Assembly: GCA_019638495.1 (NCBI GenBank)
Contig: JAHBTQ010000004.1
Span: forward strand, 62,001-126,000
DNA from: Taibaiella sp.
Lineage (GTDB): Bacteria > Bacteroidota > Bacteroidia > Chitinophagales > Chitinophagaceae
Reading direction: 5' to 3'
DNA: 64,000 nt
The position numbers and the translations under genes are program-made. This document shows, piece by piece, positions 10,259-18,818 of the stretch. The first letter of the stretch is position 1. Each line of letters starts with the position of its first letter. The notes under the pieces were generated by a model. That model was not told the origin of the DNA. It ran no database searches and saw only the letters and a list, made by a program, of their open reading frames with translations.

Positions 10259-10343
10259 ACCCCAATCCCTTGGAATGAGAAAGAAGGGAATGTTAAAGAT
10301 AATTCTAAATTGTCTTATACGTACCGCTCGCGATCAGTGGCCT

Positions 10344-12143
10344 TTAGCCATGGCTTACACCGTTGGTAGACGGCACCTCCTCCCGTTCGCCGATCTGCTG
10401 GCGCCACATGGCATAATAAAGTCCCTTCTCTCCTATCAGCGTTTCGTGGTTTCCTGTCTCTACTATTTTGCCGCGCTCCAGCACAAAAATCCGGTCTGCG
10501 TGCATAATAGTTGACAGCCTGTGCGCGATCATGACTGTAATGTGCTCCCTTTTCGCGGTTATACTGCGGATAGTCTGGGAAATCTCTTCCTCTGTAAGAG
10601 AGTCCAACGCTGAAGTGGCCTCATCAAATATCATAAGACGCGGATGGCGTAGCAATGCACGAGCGATGGAGATGCGCTGACGTTCGCCGCCAGAGAGTTT
10701 CAGGCCACCCTCGCCTATCACGGTATCCAGGCCATTTTCTGCGCGGGCAAGGAGGTTCTGGCAGGATGCCTGGCGCAGTACTTCATTTATCTCGTCGTCA
10801 GACGCACCGGGATTTACGAAGAGCAGGTTTTCCTTAATGGTGCCTGAGAATAGCTGCGGGTCTTGGGTTACAAGGCCCATCTGGTGGCGCAGCTCTTCAT
10901 AGTCGATATTCGCATATCGGTGCCCATTATACATTATATCGCCCTTACCGGGGTGATAAAGCCCCACCAACAGCTTCACCAATGTGGTCTTTCCGCTGCC
11001 GGAAGGTCCTACAAAGGCAACCGTTTCGCCAAGGTTCACATCAAATGAGATACCCTCGATAGCCGGCCTGTTGGACGTATTATGCTTGAACGTAACATCT
11101 CGAAACTGCACGGAAGCAATACTTCCCATCTTTTCAGGCGATTCCGGAATATATTCCACGGGTTTCTTAAGCAGTTCCTGGAGATTGTTCAGCGATGCCT
11201 CTGCCTCACGGTAGGAAAGAATCACGTTCCCTATTTCCTGCATAGGACCAAAAATGAAGAAGGAATAGAAAATAAGTGTGAGGTATTGGCCCGGTGAAAT
11301 GGTGCCGCCATAAATGAAATAAAGCAGGCACATAATAATAGACTGGCGAAGCAGGTTCACAAAAGTGCCCTGGATAAAGGAAATGGCCCTGATGCTGCGC
11401 ACCTTCTTCAGTTCCAGCGTCAAAATCTTAATAGTGGTAGCGTTCAGGCGGCGTATCTCCTGATGTGTAAGGCCCAGGCTCTTTACCAGTTCTATGTTCC
11501 GCAATGATTCAGTAGTGGAACCGGCCAGTGCGTTGGTTTCCTTAACGATGTTTTTCTGTACAGTCTTTATGCGCTTGCTTAGCGCATTAGTGAGCAGCGC
11601 CAGTATCACAGCTCCGCCTACATAGATAATGGGCAGCATGGGACTGAGCGCAAAGGCATAGATGATCACAAACACAATGCCTATCATGGTGGGCAGAAGC
11701 ACGTTGAAAAACGACTGTATAAACTTCTCACAGTCGGTACGTACCTTCTGCAATACGGAAAGTGTTTTTCCACTACTCTGGTCTTCAAACTCATGGTAGG
11801 GCAAGCGCAGTGCATGACGCAGGCCATCAGTATACAGGCGTGCACCATACTTCTGTATCACTACGTTCACTACATAATCCTGAAAGTTCTTGGCTATGCG
11901 CGACACCATGGCTACACCTATGAGAGCTCCAATAAGACCCAACGCCCCGCTCATATATGTGCCCAGGTCGCGCTGAATGTTGCCGGCTTTATCTACTGTA
12001 TGCGGGTGATTTACAAAGCGGTCCATCAGCTTACCCGCTAACAACGGGTCCAGCAGGGAAAAACTCTGGTTAACGGCGGCAAGTATGATAGCCAGCGCGA
12101 TCATACCCTTGTATCGCGCCAGGTACTGCATTAAAAGTTTCAT
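10344..12143 (-). CDS. ABC transporter, fused permease and ATPase (exporter type)
   Basis: 599 residues with one transmembrane domain (about six helices, residues 15-300) fused to one nucleotide-binding domain. Walker A GPSGSGKTT lies near residue 380; signature LSGGERQRISIARALL and Walker B LMIFDEATSALD follow, then the switch His in AHRLST. This is the MsbA/MDR-like half-exporter layout; it should work as a homodimer in the inner membrane. Substrate is unknown and neighbours give no clue. Transcribed alone: an exact -7 element sits 6 bp before its ATG. Confidence 0.92.
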   Translation of the reverse strand: MKLLMQYLARYKGMIALAIILAAVNQSFSLLDPLLAGKLMDRFVNHPHTVDKAGNIQRDLGTYMSGALGLIGALIGVAMVSRIAKNFQDYVVNVVIQKYGARLYTDGLRHALRLPYHEFEDQSSGKTLSVLQKVRTDCEKFIQSFFNVLLPTMIGIVFVIIYAFALSPMLPIIYVGGAVILALLTNALSKRIKTVQKNIVKETNALAGSTTESLRNIELVKSLGLTHQEIRRLNATTIKILTLELKKVRSIRAISFIQGTFVNLLRQSIIMCLLYFIYGGTISPGQYLTLIFYSFFIFGPMQEIGNVILSYREAEASLNNLQELLKKPVEYIPESPEKMGSIASVQFRDVTFKHNTSNRPAIEGISFDVNLGETVAFVGPSGSGKTTLVKLLVGLYHPGKGDIMYNGHRYANIDYEELRHQMGLVTQDPQLFSGTIKENLLFVNPGASDDEINEVLRQASCQNLLARAENGLDTVIGEGGLKLSGGERQRISIARALLRHPRLMIFDEATSALDSLTEEEISQTIRSITAKREHITVMIAHRLSTIMHADRIFVLERGKIVETGNHETLIGEKGLYYAMWRQQIGEREEVPSTNGVSHG

Positions 12144-12149
12144 GTGTCA

Positions 12150-12157
12150 CAAAGGTA
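12150..12157 (-). promoter_or_regulatory. Probable -7 promoter element of the ABC exporter
   Basis: Minus strand reads TACCTTTG (exact TAnnTTTG), with only 6 bp to the start codon. Transcription would begin at or next to the ATG, so the mRNA is predicted to be leaderless or nearly so. Confidence 0.55.
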
Positions 12158-12238
12158 GCAGGTAGACAAACACGGAATGTTAACTATGTATTGGTTAAAA
12201 TTATCGTGGCATACCCAAAAATTCGATATGCTGATAGG

Positions 12239-12667
12239 TTAGCTCCGGATATCGTTTATATGCATTTCCTGCAACATACCGCCCACCACCTTATCAATAG
12301 GTAGCGTAAAGGTATTTTCTGTTACCTCAGCAAGAGGCAGCCAGTTGGTTCGCTCGCCGGGCACCAGGTTGGTTAGGGTTTCCGGTCGCTCCGCGGTAAT
12401 CAGATAATAGACGCTGATAACCTGCGAATCGTCAAAAGCTGAGTGCTGGAAAAAATCGGTGGTATAAAAATGACGGAGGATGGTGATATCTATGTTCAGC
12501 TCCTCCTTCCACTCCCGGCGCAAACAGTCGGCCAGGCCCTCGCCCCAGTCCAGCCCGCCTCCGGGGAACTTGATGACGCTACGGCCGCGAATCTGCTCTT
12601 CGTTTACCAGCACTTCACTGCCGTGAATCCAGATGCCGTAGGCCCGTACGTTGAAGCGTTTCGTCAT
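12239..12667 (-). CDS. Nudix hydrolase
   Basis: 142 residues, ATG start. A complete Nudix box lies at about residues 37-59: GGGLDWGEG, then REW KEE, fitting G-x5-E-x7-REU-x-EE with Asn in place of the last Gly. The box binds magnesium and cleaves nucleoside diphosphates linked to another group. Which substrate is used cannot be read from the sequence. It lies upstream of, and on the same strand as, the ABC exporter gene, with 95 bp between them that hold the exporter's own promoter element, and is divergent from the aminotransferase gene. Confidence 0.9.
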   Translation of the reverse strand: MTKRFNVRAYGIWIHGSEVLVNEEQIRGRSVIKFPGGGLDWGEGLADCLRREWKEELNIDITILRHFYTTDFFQHSAFDDSQVISVYYLITAERPETLTNLVPGERTNWLPLAEVTENTFTLPIDKVVGGMLQEMHINDIRS

Positions 12668-12802
12668 ACTGCCAAATTAAGACTTAGGCGCAATACACAC
12701 GAACGCCTATCCGTTATTTCACGCAACTGTGAATAAAAACCTAACGAAATGACCACAACGGCAAATACAGTAACTTCGCACCCGCAAAAAACCGAACATC
12801 GC

Positions 12803-13930
12803 ATGCAGAACCTACAAATGGTGGACCTGAAGCGCCAGTATAACAAGATAAAGCCGGCGGTAGACGCCGCTATACAGAGCGTTATTGACAGCACGGCCTT
12901 TATTGGCGGGCCACAGGTAGGCCACCTGGCCACAGAAATGGCTGCCTACATAGGCGTGGAGCATGCCATTCCCTGCGCAAACGGAACCGATGCCCTGCAG
13001 ATAGCATTGATGGCACTAGGTCTGCAGCCCGGCGATGAGGTGATAACCCCATCCTTCACCTACATGGCAACTGTAGAAGTTGTGGCCTTGCTGAAGCTCA
13101 CCCCAGTATTTGTGGACGTATATCCCGATACATTTACCATGGACGTGGAAAGTCTGCGCAAGGCAATAACTCCCAAAACAAAGGCGATCATCCCGGTGCA
13201 CCTTTACGGCCAGTGTGCTGATATGGAGCCGATCCTGGCAATAGCAAAGGAGCACAATATTCCGGTGATAGAAGATAATGCACAGGCTATCGGTGGCAGT
13301 TACACCTTTAGCGATGGCCGCACGGTGAAAACCGGTTCAATGGGGACCATAAGCTGCACATCGTTCTTCCCGTCTAAGAACCTGGGCTGCTATGGCGATG
13401 GTGGAGCGATCTTCACTAATGATGCTGCCCTTGCAGAGCGCCTGAAAATGATTGCCAACCACGGCCAAAAAGTGCGCTACTACCACGAAATGGTGGGCTG
13501 CAACAGCAGGCTCGATGCTATACAGGCGGCAGTGCTGCGCGTTAAGTTACCTCTGCTGGACGAGTACTGTGCTGCCCGCCGCACGGCTGCCGACTTTTAC
13601 GATAAGGCGTTTGCCGGCAATCCACGCATTACTACACCGGTTCGTGCGGCCAATGGATACCATGTTTTTCACCAGTACACGTTAAAACTGAATGGTGTGA
13701 ATCGTGATGACGTTCATAAGCAATTGGCAGACAGGGGAATACCGTCTATGATCTACTACCCGGTTCCTTGCCATAAGCAGGAAATGCTGAAGGAATATAA
13801 CACTGCAAACGCCGACCTGCCGGTTACTAATATGCTTCAGGATGTTGTTATATCCCTACCCATGCATACCGAGCTTACGGAAGAAGAGTTAACTTACATC
13901 ACGAAAAACGTAATTGAGATAACAGGTTAA
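12803..13930 (+). CDS. DegT/DnrJ/EryC1/StrS-family sugar aminotransferase
   Basis: 375 residues from the ATG at 12803. An in-frame ATG at 12749 would add 18 residues that do not resemble the family, and a near-consensus -7 element (TAACTTCG, 12771-12778) lies between the two, so the inner start is preferred. Family marks: NGTDALQIAL, DNAQAIGG, and the PLP-binding lysine in FFPSKNLGCYGDGG (about residue 192). These enzymes transfer an amino group to a keto-sugar nucleotide, for example 3-keto or 4-keto dTDP- or UDP-sugars. The next gene, 10 bp on, is an RfbC-type epimerase, so the pair probably makes an amino-deoxysugar for a surface glycan. Confidence 0.92.
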   Translation: MQNLQMVDLKRQYNKIKPAVDAAIQSVIDSTAFIGGPQVGHLATEMAAYIGVEHAIPCANGTDALQIALMALGLQPGDEVITPSFTYMATVEVVALLKLTPVFVDVYPDTFTMDVESLRKAITPKTKAIIPVHLYGQCADMEPILAIAKEHNIPVIEDNAQAIGGSYTFSDGRTVKTGSMGTISCTSFFPSKNLGCYGDGGAIFTNDAALAERLKMIANHGQKVRYYHEMVGCNSRLDAIQAAVLRVKLPLLDEYCAARRTAADFYDKAFAGNPRITTPVRAANGYHVFHQYTLKLNGVNRDDVHKQLADRGIPSMIYYPVPCHKQEMLKEYNTANADLPVTNMLQDVVISLPMHTELTEEELTYITKNVIEITG

Positions 13931-13940
13931 ACTACCCCCA

Positions 13941-14495
13941 ATGAAGATAACTACTACCCCTCTTGAAGGCCTGCTGATAATAGAGCCCAAGGTTCACGGC
14001 GACGACCGCGGTTATTTCTTTGAGAGCTATAATATGAAGGCACTCGAGGCGGCGACCGGATACAACACTCCGTTTGTACAGGACAACCAGGCACGCTCTG
14101 TAAAGAATGTGCTTCGCGGGCTGCACTACCAGAACTATCCTGTGCCACAGGCAAAGCTGATACGCGTATTGGAGGGTGCCATATGGGATGTGGTTGTGGA
14201 CATTCGTAAAAACAGCAAAACTTACGGTCAGTGGTATGGCATAGAGCTATCTGCCGAAAATAAGCTTCAGTTCCTGATACCACATGGCTTTGCACATGGA
14301 TATGCCGTGCTTACCGAAACCTCGGAGGTATTTTATAAGTGCGACAACTTCTATGCAAAAGAGTGCGAAGGCGGTGTACTTTATAACGACCCCGCGCTAA
14401 ACATTGACTGGAAAATAGACCTGTCGAAAGCAATAGTGTCTGAAAAAGACCTGAAGCAGCCGTTGCTAAAAGACGCTAACAATCAATATCAATAA
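13941..14495 (+). CDS. rfbC: dTDP-4-dehydrorhamnose 3,5-epimerase
   Basis: 184 residues, the usual length. Cupin fold with the catalytic His in VLRGLHYQ (H62) and the catalytic Tyr in EVFYKCDNFY (Y132), which match the RmlC active site. The enzyme epimerises C3 and C5 of dTDP-4-keto-6-deoxyglucose, a step to dTDP-rhamnose and related sugars; some homologues act only at C3. It starts 10 bp after the aminotransferase and the pair ends in a strong terminator, so they form a two-gene operon. No rfbA, rfbB or rfbD is present in the window. Confidence 0.93.
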   Translation: MKITTTPLEGLLIIEPKVHGDDRGYFFESYNMKALEAATGYNTPFVQDNQARSVKNVLRGLHYQNYPVPQAKLIRVLEGAIWDVVVDIRKNSKTYGQWYGIELSAENKLQFLIPHGFAHGYAVLTETSEVFYKCDNFYAKECEGGVLYNDPALNIDWKIDLSKAIVSEKDLKQPLLKDANNQYQ

Positions 14496-14512
14496 TAGCT
14501 AATTCAACTTAT

Positions 14513-14540
14513 AGCCGCCCGTTCTCACATACGGGCGGCT
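14513..14540 (+). terminator. Intrinsic terminator after rfbC
   Basis: A 10-bp GC-rich perfect stem (AGCCGCCCGT / ACGGGCGGCT) with an 8-nt loop, followed by TTCTT, 17 bp past the rfbC stop. Confidence 0.8.
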
Positions 14541-14574
14541 TTCTTATGCTTCACTGACGCGTCTCATCTTTTAC

Positions 14575-14582
14575 TATCTTTG
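14575..14582 (+). promoter_or_regulatory. Probable -7 promoter element of the CNNM/CBS gene
   Basis: TATCTTTG, exact TAnnTTTG, 5 bp before the ATG at 14588. Lies just after the rfbC terminator, so it is well placed to start a new transcript. Confidence 0.6.
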
Positions 14583-14587
14583 ACATT

Positions 14588-15850
14588 ATGGATGTACCTC
14601 ATCTTATACTCTATACCGTAGCCTGCATTTTGCTCATTGGCTTTTTCGCAGGTATGGAAATAGCATTTATCTCTGCCAACAAGCTGAATATTGAGCTTCG
14701 CAAAAAGCAGGGGCGATATTCGGGCCGCATATTGGCGGGCTTCATGGAAAACCCGGCTGAGTTCATAGGCACGGCGCTGGTTGGTGTCAATGTCATTTTG
14801 GTGGTCTATGGTATGATCACTTCCCAGCTCACAGAGCAGATCTTTGAGCATTTTCACATCGTTTTGCCGGAGTATGCCAAGCTGGCGATAGACACACTCT
14901 TTGCGACAATAGTAATTCTCATTTTTGCTGAGTTCCTTCCCAAAGCCATCTTCAGGCATAAGGCTGATACAGTTTTGTCTGTTTTCGCCATCCCTATGAA
15001 GGTGATGCACGTTATTTTCTCGCCCATTGCCCGCGTATTCGTTTCTATCTCTGAGTTCATCCTGAAATACCTGTTCAATGTACACATCAAGGAGAACAAG
15101 CAAGTGTTTAACCGCGTGGACCTGGAGCTGTTTGTGAAGCAGAGCATGCACGGCCACGAAAATGAAAATGCGGAAGTGAACCAGGAACTCTTTGAGAACG
15201 CACTGTACCTGGTAAACGTAAAGGTGCGCAAATGCATGGTGCCGCGCAATGAAATTGAGGCTGTTGATGTAACGACACCGGTTGACGAGCTACGCGCAAA
15301 ATTCATTGAAACCAAGCTGTCCAAGATCATTATTTATGACGATGTAATTGACAATATTGTGGGCTATATCCACCACCTGGACCTAAACCGACGTCCGGCT
15401 GCAATAAAAGATATACTGCACCAGATCACTGCAGTGCCGGAAGCGATGAGTGCCGTGGACCTGATGAACCGGTTTACAAAGGAGCGCAAGAGTATTGCCT
15501 GGGTCATTGACGAGTTTGGCGGCACAGCAGGTATCGTAACGATGGAAGATGTGCTGGAAGAGATATTCGGTGATATTAATGATGAGTATGATGAAGAAGA
15601 ATTTGTAGAGAAACAGATCGCTGAGAATGAGTTTATTTTCTCAGGCCGCCTGGAGCTTGATTACCTGAATGAGAAGTATGGATTCAACCTGCCTACTGAT
15701 GATTCGGAAACGCTTTCGGGCTATATCATTACGCAACATGAAACGATACCCAAGATCAAGGAACGCATATTTATCGGCAGGTATGAATTCGACATACTGC
15801 TGGTTACCAATACACGTATAGAAACAGTGAAAATGAAAATACTTAAATAA
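14588..15850 (+). CDS. CNNM/HlyC-CorC family membrane protein with CBS domains
   Basis: 420 residues. The N-terminal half is a CNNM-type transmembrane domain (helices near residues 5-25, 60-85, 100-120 and 130-150). A CBS pair follows (about 205-320, including VPRNEIEAVD and VIDEFGGTAGIVTMEDVLEEIFG) and a CorC/HlyC C-terminal domain (about 340-420). Relatives include magnesium/cobalt efflux proteins and GldE of gliding bacteria. CBS domains usually sense adenine nucleotides. A metal transport or envelope role is likely but not settled; the GldE identity cannot be claimed without comparison. It is followed by a repeat-rich gap. Confidence 0.88.
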   Translation: MDVPHLILYTVACILLIGFFAGMEIAFISANKLNIELRKKQGRYSGRILAGFMENPAEFIGTALVGVNVILVVYGMITSQLTEQIFEHFHIVLPEYAKLAIDTLFATIVILIFAEFLPKAIFRHKADTVLSVFAIPMKVMHVIFSPIARVFVSISEFILKYLFNVHIKENKQVFNRVDLELFVKQSMHGHENENAEVNQELFENALYLVNVKVRKCMVPRNEIEAVDVTTPVDELRAKFIETKLSKIIIYDDVIDNIVGYIHHLDLNRRPAAIKDILHQITAVPEAMSAVDLMNRFTKERKSIAWVIDEFGGTAGIVTMEDVLEEIFGDINDEYDEEEFVEKQIAENEFIFSGRLELDYLNEKYGFNLPTDDSETLSGYIITQHETIPKIKERIFIGRYEFDILLVTNTRIETVKMKILK

Positions 15851-15999
15851 AATTCCAAAAAGAAAATTCCAAATTCCAAATTCCAAATTCCAAAAGACAA
15901 ATTCCAAATTCCAAAAGGCAAATTCCATCCCGATAGGCATCGGGACCAAATCACAAGAATCCAATCCTAATTCCCAAATTCCTAATTCCTAATTACGAC
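15851..15999. repeat. AATTCCAAA-type intergenic repeat with embedded hairpin
   Basis: From 15851 to about 15930 the sequence is built from repeats of AATTCCAA (about eight copies, with AAAAG interruptions); from 15961 degenerate AATTCCTAATTCC copies follow. Between them, 15928-15945 is a perfect hairpin TCCCGAT-aggc-ATCGGGA. No gene is present. The hairpin could end transcription or be part of a dispersed repeat element. Confidence 0.75.
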
Positions 16000-16004
16000 A
16001 AACA

Positions 16005-16532
16005 ATGCCAGTACAACGTCCTTTCAACCTCAATAAATGGATAGAAGATAATCGCCACCTGCTGAAACCGCCGGTTGGTAACCAGTGTGTTTATAAGGAA
16101 GCTGACGACTTTATAGTAATGGTTGTAGGCGGGCCCAACGGTCGCAAGGATTTTCACTTCAACGAAGGTGAAGAATTGTTTTACCAACTGCAGGGCGATG
16201 TTGTAGTGCGTATTGTGGAGGATGGAAAGATCGTGGACATACCCATTAAGGAAGGTGACATGTTCCTGCTTCCCGGCCGCACACCACACTCACCGCAGCG
16301 AGGGGCAGACACCGTGGGCCTGGTGCTGGAAATAAAGCGTAAAATAGAAGAACTCGACGGCTTCCTATGGTTTTGCGAAAACTGTCATGAGAAACTTTAC
16401 GAGGAGTATCTACACGTTTCCGACATAGTTGCACAGCTACCGCCTGTAATGGAGCGTTTTTATTCCGACGTAGAAAAACGTACTTGCAAAAAATGTGGCA
16501 CGGTAATGGAGCCGCCTGCAAAGAAGGCTTAA
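16005..16532 (+). CDS. nbaC: 3-hydroxyanthranilate 3,4-dioxygenase
   Basis: 175 residues. Cupin dioxygenase: the catalytic iron ligands of the bacterial enzyme are at the same positions here (His51 and Glu57 in DFHFNEGEELFY, His95 in GRTPHSPQR). A second, rubredoxin-like metal site is formed by two CxxC pairs near the C-terminus (CENC at about 124, CKKC at about 161). The enzyme opens the ring of 3-hydroxyanthranilate in the kynurenine pathway, giving quinolinate for NAD synthesis or feeding further breakdown. No other kynurenine gene lies in the window. Convergent with the next gene; the stop codons overlap in TTAA. Confidence 0.95.
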   Translation: MPVQRPFNLNKWIEDNRHLLKPPVGNQCVYKEADDFIVMVVGGPNGRKDFHFNEGEELFYQLQGDVVVRIVEDGKIVDIPIKEGDMFLLPGRTPHSPQRGADTVGLVLEIKRKIEELDGFLWFCENCHEKLYEEYLHVSDIVAQLPPVMERFYSDVEKRTCKKCGTVMEPPAKKA

Positions 16533-17056
16533 TCTACTGATTCAATAAATCCCTTTACCAGCGCCTCCCATTCTGCGATTTTCAGGCCATGCCATAGCTC
16601 GTCCAGTGCATCAGTTTTGTTACGGCCATGGTAGATAGCTGACAGATCGCGACCATGACGAGCTACGACAATTGTAGATGATTTTGCAACTTCCGGATCT
16701 TGATCCGATAGATGCATGCGGATGGCAAATGTCTCATAGTCATCGTCAGGGTAGTCATCATATTCGAGTGCATCTACTGTAAAACGGTCTGCAGTGCCCC
16801 CTGCCGGGGAGGAAATAACAATATGGTCATGGCGGTGGAGTCTCCGTTTCAGTGCGTGCCCGGCAGCATCTGCCAGTGCAAAAGAGACAGCACTAAATCC
16901 GGCAAAAGTCGCCCACTTATTCACCTCCAACAGGCGATCCTTGGCATCTACGAACAGGTCTTCAGCATCTTCTACAAATTCGGTGGTAATATGATACACG
17001 ATATCTGTTTGTTCCCCTCCAGATTGTGACGGTACCAGGTAGTGCTGTTCCGGCAT
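16529..17056 (-). CDS. Hypothetical protein divergent from the HipA-like kinase
   Basis: 175 residues; I do not recognise the family. No signal peptide or membrane helix. It has an acidic middle (DALEYDDYPDDDYETF, about residues 95-110) and a C-terminal helical part (ALDELWHGLKIAEWEALVKGF). It overlaps the end of the dioxygenase gene by 4 bp and is divergent from the HipA-like kinase, with 95 bp between start codons, so the two may share a control region. It could be a partner of the kinase/DUF3037 pair, but nothing in the sequence proves that. Confidence 0.75.
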   Translation of the reverse strand: MPEQHYLVPSQSGGEQTDIVYHITTEFVEDAEDLFVDAKDRLLEVNKWATFAGFSAVSFALADAAGHALKRRLHRHDHIVISSPAGGTADRFTVDALEYDDYPDDDYETFAIRMHLSDQDPEVAKSSTIVVARHGRDLSAIYHGRNKTDALDELWHGLKIAEWEALVKGFIESVD

Positions 17057-17151
17057 GTATGTGTCGTTTTCATAAAGATAATAAAATATGCCCCGATTAC
17101 TCCGGCGGCGGTATCCTCAATTTTGTTTTACCTTCAGCGTTCGTTTTTGCC

Positions 17152-17943
17152 ATGTCGAAACCGGAAATAAGAACAGTGAATGTGACCCGTTATGTGACAC
17201 CACTACGGGAAGGAGGCTCCATGCCTGCAATTGCCGAGGCAGATGACGGCTTCCTTTACGTCCTGAAGTTTCGCGGTGCCGGACAGGGAAAGAACGCCCT
17301 TATAGCAGAGCTGATAGGAGGTGAAATTGCCCGAGCTCTCGGCCTGAAAATGCCCGAGCTTGTTTTTGCACAGCTTGACGAGGCATTTGGGCGCACTGAG
17401 CCTGATGAAGAAATACAAGACCTGCTGAAATCCAGTGTGGGCCTTAATCTCGCCGTCCACTACCTTTCGCGCGCCATCACCTACGATCCTAACGTGAATA
17501 AACCGGATCCGATCACCGCATCAAAAATAGTGTGGCTCGATTGCCTGCTGATGAATGTGGACCGAACCTGCAGAAACACTAACCTGCTGATGTGGAACAA
17601 GGAACTGTGGCTGATAGACCATGGCGCTTCGCTCTATTTTCATCATTCGTGGACTAAGTGGGAAGATAAGGCCACGATGCCATTTGCCCAGGTAAAAGAT
17701 CATGTACTGTTACAGGCGGCAACTGCCCTGTCAGAGGTTGACACTACTTGCAAAGCTGCATTGCCTGCTTCTGTGATAAATGATATTGTTTCCATCATTC
17801 CCGACGAATGGCTAGTGACAGATTCGCCTTTCGCGACTGCCGACGAACACCGGCAGGCATATGCATGGTTCCTAAATACCCGCATCACCCATTCAGATAA
17901 CTTTGTAAAAGCTGCTGACAATGCAAGGGCAACAGTTATTTGA
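17152..17943 (+). CDS. Small HipA-like protein kinase
   Basis: 263 residues from the ATG at 17152. The frame is open to 17026, but that extension runs through the divergent gene and has no family likeness. Kinase marks: a Lys in FLYVLKF (K39) and Glu residues in IAELIGGEIARALGL for nucleotide binding; catalytic loop NVDRTCRNTN (D137, N142/N144); DFG-like LIDHGASL (D156). This is the HipA fold without the N-terminal lobe extension found in long HipA toxins. HipA proteins phosphorylate targets such as GltX on Ser; the target here is unknown. The next gene (DUF3037) overlaps by 23 bp, which suggests translational coupling and joint function. No HipB-type HTH antitoxin is adjacent. Confidence 0.85.
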   Translation: MSKPEIRTVNVTRYVTPLREGGSMPAIAEADDGFLYVLKFRGAGQGKNALIAELIGGEIARALGLKMPELVFAQLDEAFGRTEPDEEIQDLLKSSVGLNLAVHYLSRAITYDPNVNKPDPITASKIVWLDCLLMNVDRTCRNTNLLMWNKELWLIDHGASLYFHHSWTKWEDKATMPFAQVKDHVLLQAATALSEVDTTCKAALPASVINDIVSIIPDEWLVTDSPFATADEHRQAYAWFLNTRITHSDNFVKAADNARATVI

Positions 17944-18304
17944 GTATGCGGTAATTCGCATGGTGCCACGCGTAGAGCGCGAGGAATTCCTGAACATTGG
18001 GGTGGTGCTATATTGCAGGGGTACGCGTTTCCTGGGCGTGCGCTATGACACCGGCATGCCGCGACTTAAAGCGCTGGCCACTGCTGATGAAATAGCAGAA
18101 GTAACCACCTATATGCAATCGCTGCAACTGATATGTGAGGGGGCAAAAGATAGCGGCCCCATAGGGAAACTGCCTGTAGCTGAGCGGTTTCGCTGGCTCA
18201 CCGCTACCCGCAGCACGGTGGTGCAGGCATCCAAAGTTCACCCCGGCCTATGTTCTGACCCCACCGCGATGCTCGAGAAACTCTTTGCAGAAATGGTGCT
18301 ATAG
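17921..18304 (+). CDS. DUF3037 domain protein coupled to the HipA-like kinase
   Basis: 127 residues matching the DUF3037 pattern: EYAVIRMVPRVEREEFLNIG near the N-terminus and RWLTATRSTVVQ in the second half. The function of the family is not known to me. Its start lies inside the HipA-like kinase gene (23-bp overlap), and such pairs recur in bacterial genomes, so I infer a joint role, possibly as a regulator, substrate or scaffold of the kinase. No membrane segments or signal peptide. Confidence 0.85.
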   Translation: MQGQQLFEYAVIRMVPRVEREEFLNIGVVLYCRGTRFLGVRYDTGMPRLKALATADEIAEVTTYMQSLQLICEGAKDSGPIGKLPVAERFRWLTATRSTVVQASKVHPGLCSDPTAMLEKLFAEMVL

Positions 18305-18326
18305 ACGGGTAAACCGGCCATGTTGC

Positions 18327-18334
18327 TACCTTTG
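18327..18334 (+). promoter_or_regulatory. Probable -7 promoter element of bcp
   Basis: TACCTTTG, exact TAnnTTTG, 22 bp before the ATG at 18357 and just after the DUF3037 stop codon. Confidence 0.5.
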
Positions 18335-18356
18335 CCGCGAACACAAAGAGAAGCAC

Positions 18357-18818
18357 ATGCCACTACAAGCCGGAGAAAAAGCACCAGCATTCAAAGCAAT
18401 AGACCAGGACGGCAACCAGCACCAGCTGAAAGACTATAAAGGCAGGAAAGTAGCCCTCTACTTTTACCCCAAAGACAACACCGAGACATGCACCAAGCAG
18501 GCATGCGCGCTACGCGACAACTATGATATGCTCCAGGAAAAGGGCGTAACGATACTGGGTGTTAGCCCCGACGATGTGAAAAGCCACAAGAAATTTGAGA
18601 CCAAATTCAATCTCCCTTTTCCCCTTCTTGTAGACACGGATCTGAAGATGGCCAAAGCATATGACGTATGGGCATGGAAAAAGTTTATGGGCCATGAATA
18701 CTGGGGAATCCTGAGAACTACCTTCCTAATCAACGAAAAAGGGAAAATAGAGCATGTTATTGAGCGCGTACTCAGCAAAACTCATGGAGAGCAGATTTTG
18801 GCTGTTTGGGGACTATAG
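18357..18818 (+). CDS. bcp: Thioredoxin-dependent thiol peroxidase (Bcp/PrxQ peroxiredoxin)
   Basis: 153 residues from the ATG at 18357; the open frame upstream reaches into DUF3037 and is not family-like. Peroxidatic Cys45 and resolving Cys50 occur in NTETCTKQAC, the same spacing and positions as E. coli Bcp. The residues before Cys45 are ET where most relatives have PG, a mild variation. Reduces hydrogen peroxide and organic hydroperoxides with thioredoxin in the cytoplasm. A promoter element after the upstream operon suggests separate transcription. Confidence 0.94.
   Translation: MPLQAGEKAPAFKAIDQDGNQHQLKDYKGRKVALYFYPKDNTETCTKQACALRDNYDMLQEKGVTILGVSPDDVKSHKKFETKFNLPFPLLVDTDLKMAKAYDVWAWKKFMGHEYWGILRTTFLINEKGKIEHVIERVLSKTHGEQILAVWGL

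Noticed and set aside
15851..15999. AATTCCAA repeat as a CRISPR or insertion sequence
   Set aside because: Units are short, without unique spacers, and no transposase or cas gene is near.
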